Part shown: positions 1 through 9,251 of the stretch, piece by piece
Layout: each line of letters begins with the position of its first letter
Numbering within the stretch: position 1 is the first letter of the stretch
NCBI GenBank assembly: GCA_002428325.1
Contig: DIVR01000007.1
Coordinates: 1-64,000, forward strand
Source of the DNA: a bacterium UBP4_UBA6127
Lineage (GTDB): Bacteria; UBP4; UBA4092
Direction of reading: 5' to 3'
Length of the DNA stretch: 64,000 nt
The notes under the pieces: model-generated
The model's database searches: none
Told to the model about the DNA's origin: nothing
The model's input: only the letters and a program-made list of their open reading frames with translations
Made by a program: the position numbers and the translations under genes

Positions 1-94
1 TTCTGGGGCACCTGTCAGCCTATCTCCCTTTTGATTGACACCTGGATACTTTAAGATGAAGTAATATAAAACAAAATTAAGAGGTATCCTCTGA

Positions 95-112
95 TTTTGA
101 CAGTTGTCAAAA
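95..112. repeat. 18-bp palindrome family, copy 1 (one base off)
   Basis: The sequence is TTTTGACAGTTGTCAAAA. It differs from the perfect palindrome TTTTGACAGCTGTCAAAA only at a central base. It lies in the gene-free left edge, downstream of the RNase III gene, and its centre is 49 bp from that of copy 2. Confidence 0.8.
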
Positions 113-143
113 ATACAGAAGATTGATTTTAGGGATGTTAGTT

Positions 144-161
144 TTTTGACAGCTGTCAAAA
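144..161. repeat. 18-bp palindrome family, copy 2 (exact)
   Basis: This is an exact TTTTGACAGCTGTCAAAA palindrome, paired with the near-copy at 95-112. Bases 1-282 hold these two elements and no convincing gene. Confidence 0.9.
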
Positions 162-282
162 GGCAAGGCCTGCCAGATGACAGAACAGTTAAAAGGCTGG
201 AATTATCGGAAAACAATACCGATAAAAAGACTGAATAAGGGTTCTCAATTTCAGGAATGTTTCTTAAGGAAAGAAATATTTA

Positions 283-1002
283 TCAGGATTTAGTTTTGGA
301 AAGTTTAAAATGTTCACAGGCTTGTTTGGCGGCGCTTTGTTCGGCTTCTTTTTTAGATTTACCGTTACCAATCCCATAAATATCAGCATTGACACTGACC
401 CTGATTTCGAAACGCTTATCATGGTCAGGTCCTGATTCTCCAACAATGCTATAAACAGGAATGGTATTAAATCTTGCCTGAATATGTTCCTGAAGGATAG
501 ATTTGTAATCCAGGCAAAGGCTTTCCTGGACAATGGCCTGCAAATCATTCCCCAGCTGATGCAGGATAAATTTCTGAACCGGCTCAATGCCTCCATCGAG
601 AAACATGGAACCGATAACGGCTTCAAAGGAATTCCCCAGGTTGGAGATTCGTTCAGCTCCCCCCGATTTCTGTTCCCCTTTACCCAGTTGCAGATATTGT
701 CCCAACTCCAGGGATTTGGACCTTAAAGCTAATACCGGTTCACTGACTAAGACCGATTTCAATTTTGCCAGCCGGCCTTCCGGCATTTCCGGAAACATCC
801 GGTAGATATGGTTGGAAATGACAAAATTCAAGACAGCATCCCCCAGAAATTCCAATCTTTCATTATCTTGGATATCAGGAGATCTTGCCTCATGCCGATA
901 AGAACTATGGGTCAGGGCCTGGTCCAGATAGGCCAGGTTGTTAAAACTATATGAAAGAGTCTTTTCTAATTCACTCAGAAGCTGCCGTCGGTCATCATCC
1001 AT
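283..1002 (-). CDS. rnc: Ribonuclease III
   Basis: This is the double-strand-specific endoribonuclease that processes rRNA and mRNA precursors in the cytoplasm. The signature NERLEFLGDAVL at about residues 47-58 carries the catalytic acidic residues. A second acidic cluster (NSFEAVIGSMFLDGG) follows, and a C-terminal double-stranded-RNA-binding domain ends in GKSKKEAEQSAAK. The length of 239 aa is normal. The ATG at 1002 was chosen because AGGA lies about 9 nt upstream; in-frame ATG and TTG codons at 1017 and 1032 lack a ribosome site. It is the last gene of fabG-acpP-fabF-rnc, an order common in bacteria. Confidence 0.95.
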   Translation of the reverse strand: MDDDRRQLLSELEKTLSYSFNNLAYLDQALTHSSYRHEARSPDIQDNERLEFLGDAVLNFVISNHIYRMFPEMPEGRLAKLKSVLVSEPVLALRSKSLELGQYLQLGKGEQKSGGAERISNLGNSFEAVIGSMFLDGGIEPVQKFILHQLGNDLQAIVQESLCLDYKSILQEHIQARFNTIPVYSIVGESGPDHDKRFEIRVSVNADIYGIGNGKSKKEAEQSAAKQACEHFKLSKTKS

Positions 1003-1110
1003 AGGTAAATATCCTAACATAATCTTATACAATACTGATTTGCCAGATGATAGAATAGTCTTCTCTCACCTGGCCCCAAACCCAGTACCGCAGATTAGTT
1101 TAACACTCTT

Positions 1111-2355
1111 TTATTCAGTATATTTTTTCAGAAGCAAGGTGGCATTATGCCCGCCAAACCCGAAGGAATTCGATAAGGCTGTCCGAACTTCCTGTTTACG
1201 GGCCTGATTAGGTACATAATCCAAATCACATTCCGGATCGGGGAATTCATAGTTGATTGTCGGATGAATGACACCCGTATGGATCGTCATGGCAGAGGCG
1301 ATACATTCTACGCCCCCGGCCGCTCCCAGCAAATGTCCTGTCATAGACTTGGTGGAACTGATGGCCAGCTTGGTGGCATGTTCGCCAAAAACTTTTTTAA
1401 TAGCCAGGGTTTCACCTTTGTCATTCAGGACGGTGGAAGTCCCATGAGCATTGATATAATCCACATCCTCCGGCTGCAGTCCGGCATCATTGATTGCCAT
1501 TTTCATGGCTGCCGCCGCGCCATCGCCATTGGGATCCGGCTGTGTAATATGGAAAGCGTCTGAGGTCATGCCATAACCTACCACTTCAGCATAAATCCGG
1601 ACGCCTCGCTTTTGAGCAGATTCGAGGGATTCGAGGATAACCATTCCCGATCCTTCTCCCATGACAAACCCGTCTCGCTGGGCATCAAAAGGCCGGGAGG
1701 CCTTCTCGGGTTCATCATTTCGAGTGGAAAGGGCTTTTAAATTCGTAAAACCACCGATACCCAGCGTGGTCAAAGCGGCCTCGGTACCTCCGACCACCAT
1801 AACATCCGCATCCCCGCGCTGGATAATCTTGAACGCGTCGCCTATCGCATTGGTTCCGGACGCACAGGCTGTAACCACCGAAGTGCTGGGGCCTTTCAGC
1901 CCGTATTGGATGGACACATAACCTGCGGCCATATTGATAATCTGCATGGGAATCATAAACGGACTGATCCGTTTAGGACCCTTCTCAACCAGAATTCGAT
2001 TTTGTTTCTCGATGGTATCCAGTCCGCCGATTCCGGAGCCGACAATCACTCCGCACCGATGCTGGTTCAAGAGGCTGAAATCAATCCCGGCATCCCGGAT
2101 CGCCATCTCGCTGGCCACCAGGACCAGCCAGGTGAACCTGTCCATCCGCCGCAATTCTTTCGGATTGATATACTCTTCAAAATTCAAATTCTTCACTTCT
2201 CCACCGAATTTAACGACTAATTCAGCCGTGTCGAAGGAAGTGATTGGCTTGATTCCGGTAATACCGGAGGTCAATGCATTCCAGAATGCGTCCAGGCCGT
2301 TCCCATTGGGGGCCACTACACCCATTCCGGTTATGACGACTCGATTTGTTATCAT
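1111..2355 (-). CDS. fabF: 3-oxoacyl-ACP synthase II (KAS II)
   Basis: It condenses malonyl-ACP with acyl-ACP in the elongation cycle of type II fatty acid synthesis. The Cys-His-His triad is visible: Cys164 in VTACASG, His304 in NAHGTST and His341 in TKSMTGHLLGAAGG. The C-terminal NSFGFGGHNA motif of the family is present. The length of 414 aa is typical. It follows acpP by about 85 bp and precedes rnc on the same strand, so it is probably part of the same transcript. No strong ribosome site is seen before the ATG. Confidence 0.97.
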   Translation of the reverse strand: MITNRVVITGMGVVAPNGNGLDAFWNALTSGITGIKPITSFDTAELVVKFGGEVKNLNFEEYINPKELRRMDRFTWLVLVASEMAIRDAGIDFSLLNQHRCGVIVGSGIGGLDTIEKQNRILVEKGPKRISPFMIPMQIINMAAGYVSIQYGLKGPSTSVVTACASGTNAIGDAFKIIQRGDADVMVVGGTEAALTTLGIGGFTNLKALSTRNDEPEKASRPFDAQRDGFVMGEGSGMVILESLESAQKRGVRIYAEVVGYGMTSDAFHITQPDPNGDGAAAAMKMAINDAGLQPEDVDYINAHGTSTVLNDKGETLAIKKVFGEHATKLAISSTKSMTGHLLGAAGGVECIASAMTIHTGVIHPTINYEFPDPECDLDYVPNQARKQEVRTALSNSFGFGGHNATLLLKKYTE

Positions 2356-2441
2356 GCAAAAAGGTTTCCGTTAATGTGTGAAATAAAAGTAAACGAACCT
2401 ATGGGTCATAGATTCGCAACTCAATTTTCATAGAATTTTAA

Positions 2442-2687
2442 TTATTTGTTTTCGGGATGTGCTTCAATATATTTCGTTGCATCCCCGACTGTCTGGATTT
2501 TTTCAGCATCTTCATCAGGAATTTCAATGCCGAATTGTTCTTCCAATTCCATGACAAACTCGACTAAGTCGAGAGAATCAGCGCCGAGGTCATCAATAAA
2601 TTTTGCTTCCGGTTTAACTTGTTCCGGAGTAACGCCCAGCTTCTCAACAATAATTTTTGTTACTTTTTCCTGGACATCATTGGCCAT
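2442..2687 (-). CDS. acpP: Acyl carrier protein
   Basis: This small acidic carrier (81 aa) holds growing acyl chains on a phosphopantetheine arm. The attachment site is Ser38 in GADSLDLVE. A strong ribosome site (GGGAGGTG) stands about 10 nt before the ATG, in keeping with a highly expressed protein. It lies between fabG and fabF, its usual place. Confidence 0.97.
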   Translation of the reverse strand: MANDVQEKVTKIIVEKLGVTPEQVKPEAKFIDDLGADSLDLVEFVMELEEQFGIEIPDEDAEKIQTVGDATKYIEAHPENK

Positions 2688-2740
2688 GATCGTTCTTCAC
2701 CTCCCAGTGTCAACAATTGGACCTAATATCATTTACCTTA

Positions 2741-3460
2741 TTAGATTACCATTCCGCCGTCAACACGGAATACTTGTCCTGTAATATAGGAGGCCTCTTC
2801 AGAGGCTAAAAATGCAACCAGCCGGGCTACATCAATAGATTCTCCAAATCGGCCCAGGGGAATCTGCGCAATCAATTTAGCTTTCAGATCCTCTCCCAAG
2901 TCTTCCGTCATCCGGGTCTTTATGAAACCCGGGGCGACCGCATTCACCCGTATGTTGCGGGAAGATAATTCCTTCGCAACGGATTTGGTGAATCCGATCA
3001 ACCCGGCTTTGCTGGCGGCATAATTGCTCTGGCCGGCATTTCCCATCTGGCCTACCACGCTGGTCATGTTAATCATGGCGCCCGAACGCTGTTTCATCAT
3101 CACTTTGGCAGCCGCCCGTGTGCAGAAAAAAGCGCCTTTCAGATTGGTTTCCAGAACAGTATCCCAGTCTTCTTCTTTCATTCGAATCAATAATCCGTCC
3201 CGAGTGACCCCGGCATTGTTTACCAGGATATCCAGACGGCCATAGGTATCCAAGGCAGCTTGTATCAGTTTCTCACAGGATTCACTGTTAGTCACATCCG
3301 TAGGGACAACCAGTTCCCCCGGGGCCACTTCTTCCTGTTTTGCAGCGCTTCGGAAGGCTCGGACCACTTTTGCGCCCTTATTTCTTAATTCCTGGGCAAC
3401 CACCAGTCCAATCCCGGTCCCGGCGCCAGTAACAATCGCTACCTTATTTTCTAATAACAT
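2741..3460 (-). CDS. fabG: 3-oxoacyl-ACP reductase
   Basis: This NADPH-dependent short-chain dehydrogenase reduces 3-oxoacyl-ACP. The nucleotide-binding TGAGTGIG (11-18), NNAG (81-84), Ser134, Tyr147 and Lys151 (YAASK) are all present. The length of 239 aa is normal. It is the first gene of the fab operon here. The usual upstream partners (fabD, fabH, plsX) are absent, and the operon instead starts at a divergent promoter region shared with der. Confidence 0.95.
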   Translation of the reverse strand: MLLENKVAIVTGAGTGIGLVVAQELRNKGAKVVRAFRSAAKQEEVAPGELVVPTDVTNSESCEKLIQAALDTYGRLDILVNNAGVTRDGLLIRMKEEDWDTVLETNLKGAFFCTRAAAKVMMKQRSGAMINMTSVVGQMGNAGQSNYAASKAGLIGFTKSVAKELSSRNIRVNAVAPGFIKTRMTEDLGEDLKAKLIAQIPLGRFGESIDVARLVAFLASEEASYITGQVFRVDGGMVI

Positions 3461-3609
3461 ACCTGTATCTTTCGAATGCTCTCAATTCCAGCTTATTTTC
3501 TGAAATTTAAATTTTACCAGAATAACAATCATAAGACAATTCAACCTCTCTTTACAAGCTTTTCATCTCCCAATCCAACCCCGCCGAGACTGCAATTTTC
3601 CCCTTTCCG

Positions 3610-3660
3610 GAACGGAGTTGTAACGGAGCGGGTCTGACCCGCTCCGTTAATAAACCGTTC
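3610..3660. repeat. Long cruciform-type palindrome between fabG and der
   Basis: A perfect inner inverted repeat has 14-bp arms (3621-3634 and 3636-3649) around a single base, TAACGGAGCGGGTC on the left. A symmetric 5x5 internal bulge separates it from outer arms GAACGG (3610-3615) and CCGTTC (3655-3660). It sits between two divergent genes, so it is not an ordinary terminator. It could be a REP/MITE-like element, a protein-binding site or a leader hairpin. Confidence 0.8.
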
Positions 3661-3749
3661 ACTGGGAAGACCCGAAGGAGGGAAATTTAAACCTCAAATC
3701 CAAGTCATTTCAGGGGGAAGAACCGGATTCATGTTAAAATATAAAGATT

Positions 3750-5246
3750 ATGCCCGCAAAAAACTTACCTATTGTAGCCATTATTGGCCGTCCCAATGTC
3801 GGAAAGTCGGCGTTATTTAACCGGCTGGTCGGCAAACGGTTGGCAATTGTCGAAGACACCCCCGGGGTTACCCGGGACCGTAATTATGGGGAAGCTGATT
3901 GGAATGGACGCGCCTTCACCCTGATTGATACCGGGGGATTCATTCCCGGTTCCCTGAATTTTATTGATACCGAAGTCCGTAAACAGGCGGAGTTTTCCAT
4001 TCATGAAGCCGATGTCATCCTCTTTATTGTCGATGGACAAATCGGGTTCATGGACCATGACATTGAAGTCGCTAATATGTTACGGAAATGCAAGAAGCCC
4101 GTCATCTTAGCGGTCAATAAAATAGATAATCCCATGGACTATTCCAGCTGGGCTGATTTTCACCGGCTGGGACTGGGAAATCCCATGCCGATTTCCTCCC
4201 TGCATGGACATGGAGTGGCCGATGTGCTGGATGAGGTCATTGAGAAACTCCCCGAAAAAGGCAAACATGAAGAATTGGAAATGGCTGCCCGGATTTGTAT
4301 TGTCGGCCGGCCGAATGTCGGGAAATCCTCCATCATCAATCAGCTGCTGGGCAATTATCGGTCCATTGTATCTGAGGTGGCTGGAACGACCCGTGATTCC
4401 ATTGACAGTTATTTGAATTATAAAAATGAAACTTTTGTCCTGATTGACACAGCCGGGGTTCGCCGAAAAGCCAAAGTCGATGAGGACCTTGAATATTACA
4501 CCGTCAACCGGGCCATGCAATCCATTCGGCGTTCCGATCTGGCCATCCTGGTTCTGGATGCCCGGGAAGGGGTTACCGCTCAGGATGCCCGATTGGCCGG
4601 GTATATCGCTGCCCATGGGACCAGTTGCATCATTGTCATCAACAAATGGGACCTGGTGGAAGAACAGGTGGACAAGTTCCTGGCAGAGATTCATAAACGG
4701 GAGAAAAAAGATCCTGTTTATGAAGATGAGCATTTCCCCAGGAAGAAATTGAATCAACGAGACCTCTTCGATTCAGCCGGCAATATCATCATTAATCGGC
4801 TGCCGAAAGACCGGGGTTCCAATATTGAGACCGCTATGCGGGAATATGTGAAACATCTCCATAAGAATCTTTATTTTATGACCTGGGCTCCTGTCTTGTT
4901 TACCAGCGCCTTAACCGGGAAACGCATGCAGGATATCATGGAACTGACTCAGGAAGTAATGGTGGAACGGCAGCGAAGGGTTACAACCGCCCAACTGAAC
5001 CGATTCCTCAAAACAGTGGTCGACCATTGGCAGCCCCCTGAAATCCGAGGGAAAGAAATAAAGCTTTATTACATGGCGCAGACCGACACCACTCCGCCTC
5101 ATTTCACATTATTTGTGAATCAGCCCAATTCCATACCCGATGATTATCTTCGGTATATCTTAAACTGTATCCGGAAAGAATTTGGATTTATCGGAGCGCC
5201 CGTAACTGTTAATATCCGGGCCAAGAAAAAAGCACCTAAACCCTGA
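3750..5246 (+). CDS. der: Ribosome-assembly GTPase Der (EngA), with an insertion
   Basis: This tandem-GTPase protein is needed for 50S subunit maturation. Two G1 loops (GRPNVGKS at about residues 13-20 and 186-193), two DTAG/DTGG switch motifs and a C-terminal KH-like domain are visible. The length is 498 aa, longer than most Der proteins. The extra sequence lies in the second GTPase domain between NKWD (298-301) and SALTG (386-390): about 84 residues where roughly 32-35 are usual. No clear ribosome site precedes the ATG; a purine-rich stretch at 3711-3720 is too far upstream. It is followed closely by plsY. Confidence 0.95.
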   Translation: MPAKNLPIVAIIGRPNVGKSALFNRLVGKRLAIVEDTPGVTRDRNYGEADWNGRAFTLIDTGGFIPGSLNFIDTEVRKQAEFSIHEADVILFIVDGQIGFMDHDIEVANMLRKCKKPVILAVNKIDNPMDYSSWADFHRLGLGNPMPISSLHGHGVADVLDEVIEKLPEKGKHEELEMAARICIVGRPNVGKSSIINQLLGNYRSIVSEVAGTTRDSIDSYLNYKNETFVLIDTAGVRRKAKVDEDLEYYTVNRAMQSIRRSDLAILVLDAREGVTAQDARLAGYIAAHGTSCIIVINKWDLVEEQVDKFLAEIHKREKKDPVYEDEHFPRKKLNQRDLFDSAGNIIINRLPKDRGSNIETAMREYVKHLHKNLYFMTWAPVLFTSALTGKRMQDIMELTQEVMVERQRRVTTAQLNRFLKTVVDHWQPPEIRGKEIKLYYMAQTDTTPPHFTLFVNQPNSIPDDYLRYILNCIRKEFGFIGAPVTVNIRAKKKAPKP

Positions 5247-5254
5247 GAAACGCC

Positions 5255-5857
5255 ATGGCAGTCCAATTATTCCTAAGCATACTGGCTGGGTACCTGTTGG
5301 GAGCTATTCCCTTTAGTTTTATCCTGGGGAAACTCTGCAAAGGTATCGATATTCGGAAGGAAGGCAGCGGTAACCCCGGCGCTACCAATGCCCTTAGAGT
5401 CCTGGGAAAACCCCTGGGCTTCACGACCCTGCTGCTGGATATCGGCAAGGGCTGGGCCGCAGTGGAATTTGCCCGGCAGATAATGGGAATTACCTTCGAA
5501 TGGGGATTGGTCCTGGCAGGGCTGGCAGCCGTACTGGGCCATATTTACACCCTTTTCCTCAGATTTAAAGGGGGAAAAGGGGTTGCCACCACCTTTGGTA
5601 TCTTTCTGGCATTTACTCCCATGGCCACTTTCTGCACCATTGGGATTTTTCTGGTTACAGTCGCCTTGAGCCGCTATGTTTCCCTGGGGTCCATTCTTTC
5701 CGCTCTCAGTTTCCCGATTTGCATCTACATTTTTTATCAACAGCCTCTTTATATCGGGCTGTCGGTAATCCTGGGAGCTTTTATTATCTGGAGGCATCGG
5801 ACGAATATTACCCGGCTCAGAAACGGCACTGAAAGTAAAATCTTCAACAAGAAATAA
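5255..5857 (+). CDS. plsY: Acyl-phosphate glycerol-3-phosphate acyltransferase
   Basis: This membrane enzyme transfers the acyl group from acyl-phosphate to glycerol-3-phosphate, the first step of phospholipid synthesis. It has 200 aa and several hydrophobic spans, the glycine-rich GSGNPGATNALRVLG motif near the N-terminus, and FKGGKGVATTFG near the middle, both conserved in PlsY. It starts 8 bp after der, a common gene pairing, and is probably co-transcribed with it. Confidence 0.95.
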   Translation: MAVQLFLSILAGYLLGAIPFSFILGKLCKGIDIRKEGSGNPGATNALRVLGKPLGFTTLLLDIGKGWAAVEFARQIMGITFEWGLVLAGLAAVLGHIYTLFLRFKGGKGVATTFGIFLAFTPMATFCTIGIFLVTVALSRYVSLGSILSALSFPICIYIFYQQPLYIGLSVILGAFIIWRHRTNITRLRNGTESKIFNKK

Positions 5858-5886
5858 ACCTCCTTAATAACCCTCTTTTACCCTTC

Positions 5887-5904
5887 TTTTGACAGCTGTC
5901 AAAA
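5887..5904. repeat. 18-bp palindrome family, copy 3 (exact)
   Basis: This exact TTTTGACAGCTGTCAAAA lies between the convergent ends of plsY (plus) and the TPR gene (minus). That position argues against an operator or promoter role. Confidence 0.9.
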
Positions 5905-6109
5905 CTGTATATTATTGGTTTAATATAAGTTATATTTTTAACACCGATCTATAGAAACCCGGAACCAGCTCCCTTTTGATTCCATAATAAAGCCCTCCCT
6001 CAATCGCCGATGTTTATCTGATTTAGGACAAAAGCATCACCTTGGGATGATTTACAGCGAGGGGGGTTAGCGGTCGGTAAGATTTTTCAATCTCACCCGG
6101 GAAGGAAAA

Positions 6110-7051
6110 TTACTTATTTAAAGATTTAATTTTCTTTTTAGCTTTTTCGAGGTAATAGCCAGCATCGGGAGGGGCATATTGAACATAAGCCTGATAGGCT
6201 TGAAGGGCCTCTTTTTTCTTACCCAACTGGTCCAGAAGCTGGGCTTTGGCATAATAGGGGTCCGGTAATGAAGGGTCCAGTTCCGAGGTTCGGTTATAAT
6301 CGGCAATAGCCCTGCGAATATCCCCTTTGGCAGCATAAACATGGGCCCGATTACTCCAAGTCTTGGAATTAAGCGGGTCCAGCTCAATGGCTTGGGAATA
6401 ATCAGCAATAGCCTGGTCATATTCCTTCATATCCTCATAGATAATTCCCCGGCTGGATAAGGCTTTGGTATTTTTGGGATTCAAAGAAAGCACCTGGTCA
6501 TAATCTCTCAAGGCTTTCTGATATTCCATTTTCTGCTGATAAATCGTCCCCCGAAGAAAGAAGGCATCCCCCAAGGCAGGCTCACCCTCCAAAGCTTTTT
6601 CCACATCCATTAAAGCTTTATCGGACTGTCCCAGGTCCAGATAGACCCAGGCCCGGTTATAATAGGCCCGAGACATAGCCGGAAGGAGGTCTAATGCCCG
6701 GGTCAAATCAGATATGGCATGGTCATAATCCCCTTTTTGCCGGTATAACATTCCCCTTTCGTTAAAAAGGGTCGCATCTTGAGGGGATTTCTCGATTTTC
6801 CGAGTCAGATAGGCTATCTGGGTATCCACAATCCCGGCAGGACTGGAATCCCTGGAAAGAGAAGAGGAAAAGGATGACGGATGGGTCGATTCCACAGAGG
6901 TATTATCAAGAGAAGCTCCAGGTTTTGAGGATTTCAAATATTCCGGGGAAATCTCAAGCTCTTCCACCGAAAAACCCAATCCTCCACCTCCCAAAGCCAT
7001 GAATGCCGATATACATAAAACAACTGAAACAATCCGCCGCTGTTTTTTCAC
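6110..7051 (-). CDS. Exported tetratricopeptide-repeat protein
   Basis: It has 313 aa. A basic start followed by a hydrophobic stretch (VVLCISAFMALGGGG) looks like a signal peptide, so the protein is probably periplasmic or outer-membrane associated. A low-complexity Ser-rich linker (about 40-75) leads to roughly six consecutive TPR units from residue 80 to the end, with repeats of the AYYNRAWVYLDLG and AIADYSQAIELDP type. TPR arrays mediate protein-protein contacts; the partner is unknown. The start is GTG, with GGAGAG about 10 nt upstream. Nothing in the neighbours fixes its role. Confidence 0.85.
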   Translation of the reverse strand: MKKQRRIVSVVLCISAFMALGGGGLGFSVEELEISPEYLKSSKPGASLDNTSVESTHPSSFSSSLSRDSSPAGIVDTQIAYLTRKIEKSPQDATLFNERGMLYRQKGDYDHAISDLTRALDLLPAMSRAYYNRAWVYLDLGQSDKALMDVEKALEGEPALGDAFFLRGTIYQQKMEYQKALRDYDQVLSLNPKNTKALSSRGIIYEDMKEYDQAIADYSQAIELDPLNSKTWSNRAHVYAAKGDIRRAIADYNRTSELDPSLPDPYYAKAQLLDQLGKKKEALQAYQAYVQYAPPDAGYYLEKAKKKIKSLNK

Positions 7052-7145
7052 TTAAACATGCTCTCCTTCAATCCTGAATATAACAATCACAGTTATATTA
7101 CCATCTTTCAACCCGATTTTAATGGACCCGCCAAAAACCATCCTG

Positions 7146-7883
7146 TCAGTTCGAAGGATCCAATACCAATATCACCTTTTCGGCAGGAAGAGTTTTTCGG
7201 GTTATTCTCCAAGTGGAAGCTTTTAACCGAGTCACATTCTTCTGTCCGGTAAGAAATTTCTCGACAGGTAACAGGGGCAAATCCATTTTAGCTGTTTTAT
7301 AATGCATCGGAATCACCACTCTGGGATTCAGCTGTTGAATGACTGATTTCATTTCATCAGGCTCCAGGGTATAGACAGCTCCGACGGGGGCCAAGAGAAT
7401 ATCAAAGGGCCCTTCCTTTTGAATCTCCCGAATCTTCTTAGCATTCGGAATTTCCCCTAAATCCCCCAGGTGGCAGATTCGAAGCTTATCAATGGTAAAA
7501 CAATAAATGGTATTTTTACCCCTTAATGTCCCCCCGGCTTTATCATGGTTGGAAACAATCCCGGTGATGAGGATATTTTTCACGGTTTGAGTTCCCAGGC
7601 TTCTCAGGATGAGAGGATTGCCGGAAATTGAACTCACCCCATTATGGTCGGCATGCTCATGGCTGACAGTTATAATATCAGCCGAGTCTTTGATGGCACT
7701 GTAACGGAATTTCTCCCCAAAACCATCAGGCTGATAAGGGTCCGTAATGAGCTTTATCCCATTATCGCTTTTAAACAGAAAAGCCGCCTGTCCATACCAT
7801 TGGATTTCCAATCCCTGAACGGGTTGAACCCTCCCCAGGCCCAGTATTAATATGGGTAAGACATAAAAGTATTGCCATTTCAT
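7146..7883 (-). CDS. Exported metallo-beta-lactamase-fold hydrolase (UlaG/YtkL-like)
   Basis: The zinc motif SHEHADHNG (His77, His79, Asp81, His82 counting from the upstream ATG at 7889) marks a metallo-beta-lactamase fold. The opening LEIQWYGQAAFLFKS and later LGDLGEIP and VVIPMHY match the UlaG-like branch. An N-terminal hydrophobic stretch suggests export, which is unusual for this branch. The ATG at 7883 was preferred because GGGAGG lies 8 nt upstream; the ATG at 7889 is only 2 nt from it. The substrate cannot be told from the sequence. Confidence 0.8.
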   Translation of the reverse strand: MKWQYFYVLPILILGLGRVQPVQGLEIQWYGQAAFLFKSDNGIKLITDPYQPDGFGEKFRYSAIKDSADIITVSHEHADHNGVSSISGNPLILRSLGTQTVKNILITGIVSNHDKAGGTLRGKNTIYCFTIDKLRICHLGDLGEIPNAKKIREIQKEGPFDILLAPVGAVYTLEPDEMKSVIQQLNPRVVIPMHYKTAKMDLPLLPVEKFLTGQKNVTRLKASTWRITRKTLPAEKVILVLDPSN

Positions 7884-7912
7884 ATTCATAACCTCCCTGA
7901 AATCCTAAACAG

Positions 7913-7945
7913 AAAAAAGGAAAGAGCATCAACTCTTTCCTTTTT
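7913..7945 (-). terminator. Hairpin terminator after carA
   Basis: A 13-bp stem (7914-7926 with 7933-7945) encloses a 6-nt loop, and the minus strand reads into a T run. It lies just downstream of carA and upstream of the UlaG-like gene. Confidence 0.8.
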
Positions 7946-7996
7946 ATCATAATCTTGAAATTCAGGCTATATGGGCCCGATGAAAACGACTCCCGA

Positions 7997-9142
7997 TTAC
8001 CGGGTCTTTTCCATATTATTGATAAATTTTTGGAAAAGGTAACGGGCATCATGGGGTCCGGCAGAAGATTCAGGGTGGTATTGCACGCAGAAGATAGGCA
8101 ATTCTTCATGCTCCATCCCTTCATTGGACATATCATTCAAATTCAAATGGGTAATCTTCAGGCCGGAATTCTTGACTGAATCCAAATCCACACAGAATCC
8201 ATGGTTCTGGACAGTGATTTCAATCTTGCCGGTTTCCAGCTGCTTTACCGGATGATTCGCTCCTCGATGGCCAAACTTTAACTTATAAGTCTTGCCGCCG
8301 AATGCCAACCCCAATATCTGCTGACCCAGGCAAATCCCAAAAATAGGCTTTTTCCCAATCAGCTTTTTCACATTATCAATCAGATAAGTCACAGCTTCAG
8401 GGTCGCCGGGTCCATTGGATAGAAAGATTCCATCCGGATTGTAGGAAAGGACTTCTTCGGCTGAGGCGGTTGCCGGAACCACTGTCACTTTGCATCCATG
8501 GGCTGCTAACAGCCTGAGGATGTTCAGTTTGATGCCGCAATCATAAGCGACCACATGGAAAGGAGCTTTCTCCGCATCATATTCACCCTGGAATCCATTC
8601 CATTCCAAATCAGATTTGGAGGGCTGGAACTGGTAAGGCTTATCAATGGTTACTTCCTTCACTAAGTCTCTTCCAACCAGGTGAGGAGAGTTTTTAGCCT
8701 TTTCCACCAGGCTTTCAGGATTCAAATCAAGAGTTGAGATGACTCCCTGTTTTGCGCCATAAGTCCGCAAATGCTTGGTCAACGCCCGGGTATCGATTCC
8801 TTCGATCCCATAAATATTGTTTTCCTGGAGATAATCACCCAGAGCCTGTTCGGACCGCCAGTTGCTGGGTACCGGAGTATATTCCCGGACAATAAATCCC
8901 TCCACGAAAGGCCGCCGGGATTCCACATCTTCCCGGTTCACTCCATAATTCCCTATCAAGGGATACGTCATTGTTACGATCTGACCTTTGTAGGAAGGGT
9001 CCGTTAAAATCTCCTGATAACCCGTCATGGAAGTGTTGAAAACTACTTCACCGTAGTTTTCTCCATCGGCTCCAAAACTGTATCCATGGAAGATTTTTCC
9101 ATCCTCGAGGGCCAGAATAGCAGGTTTCTTGTATTTACTCAT
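7997..9142 (-). CDS. carA: Carbamoyl-phosphate synthase small subunit
   Basis: This is the glutamine amidotransferase subunit that feeds ammonia to CarB for arginine and pyrimidine synthesis. The class I triad is visible: Cys271 in FGICLGQQ, His356 and Glu358 in QYHPES. The N-terminal half carries the CarA-specific GEVVFNTSMTGYQEILTDPSY. The length of 381 aa is normal. No carB is present in the window and a terminator follows, so the large subunit is encoded elsewhere. No clear ribosome site is seen. Confidence 0.97.
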   Translation of the reverse strand: MSKYKKPAILALEDGKIFHGYSFGADGENYGEVVFNTSMTGYQEILTDPSYKGQIVTMTYPLIGNYGVNREDVESRRPFVEGFIVREYTPVPSNWRSEQALGDYLQENNIYGIEGIDTRALTKHLRTYGAKQGVISTLDLNPESLVEKAKNSPHLVGRDLVKEVTIDKPYQFQPSKSDLEWNGFQGEYDAEKAPFHVVAYDCGIKLNILRLLAAHGCKVTVVPATASAEEVLSYNPDGIFLSNGPGDPEAVTYLIDNVKKLIGKKPIFGICLGQQILGLAFGGKTYKLKFGHRGANHPVKQLETGKIEITVQNHGFCVDLDSVKNSGLKITHLNLNDMSNEGMEHEELPIFCVQYHPESSAGPHDARYLFQKFINNMEKTR

Positions 9143-9186
9143 AAATTAAAATTATACCCTAAATGGGGGGTCTCCTGATATAGGAA

Positions 9187-9213
9187 AAGCTGGCGGCTAC
9201 CAGCCTCCAGCTT
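9187..9213 (-). terminator. Probable terminator after the peroxiredoxin gene
   Basis: A 12-bp stem with one mismatch (9187-9198 with 9202-9213) closes a 3-nt loop. The minus strand continues with only TTTT. It lies between the peroxiredoxin stop and the carA start. Confidence 0.55.
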
Positions 9214-9251
9214 CCTGAATAATTCATTTTAATAAGGTTAGGCTATTTTTA

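Noticed and set aside
5887..5904. Reading the 18-bp palindromes as -35 promoter boxes (TTGACA)
   Set aside because: No copy has a good -10 box at 16-18 bp, and two copies lie between convergent genes.
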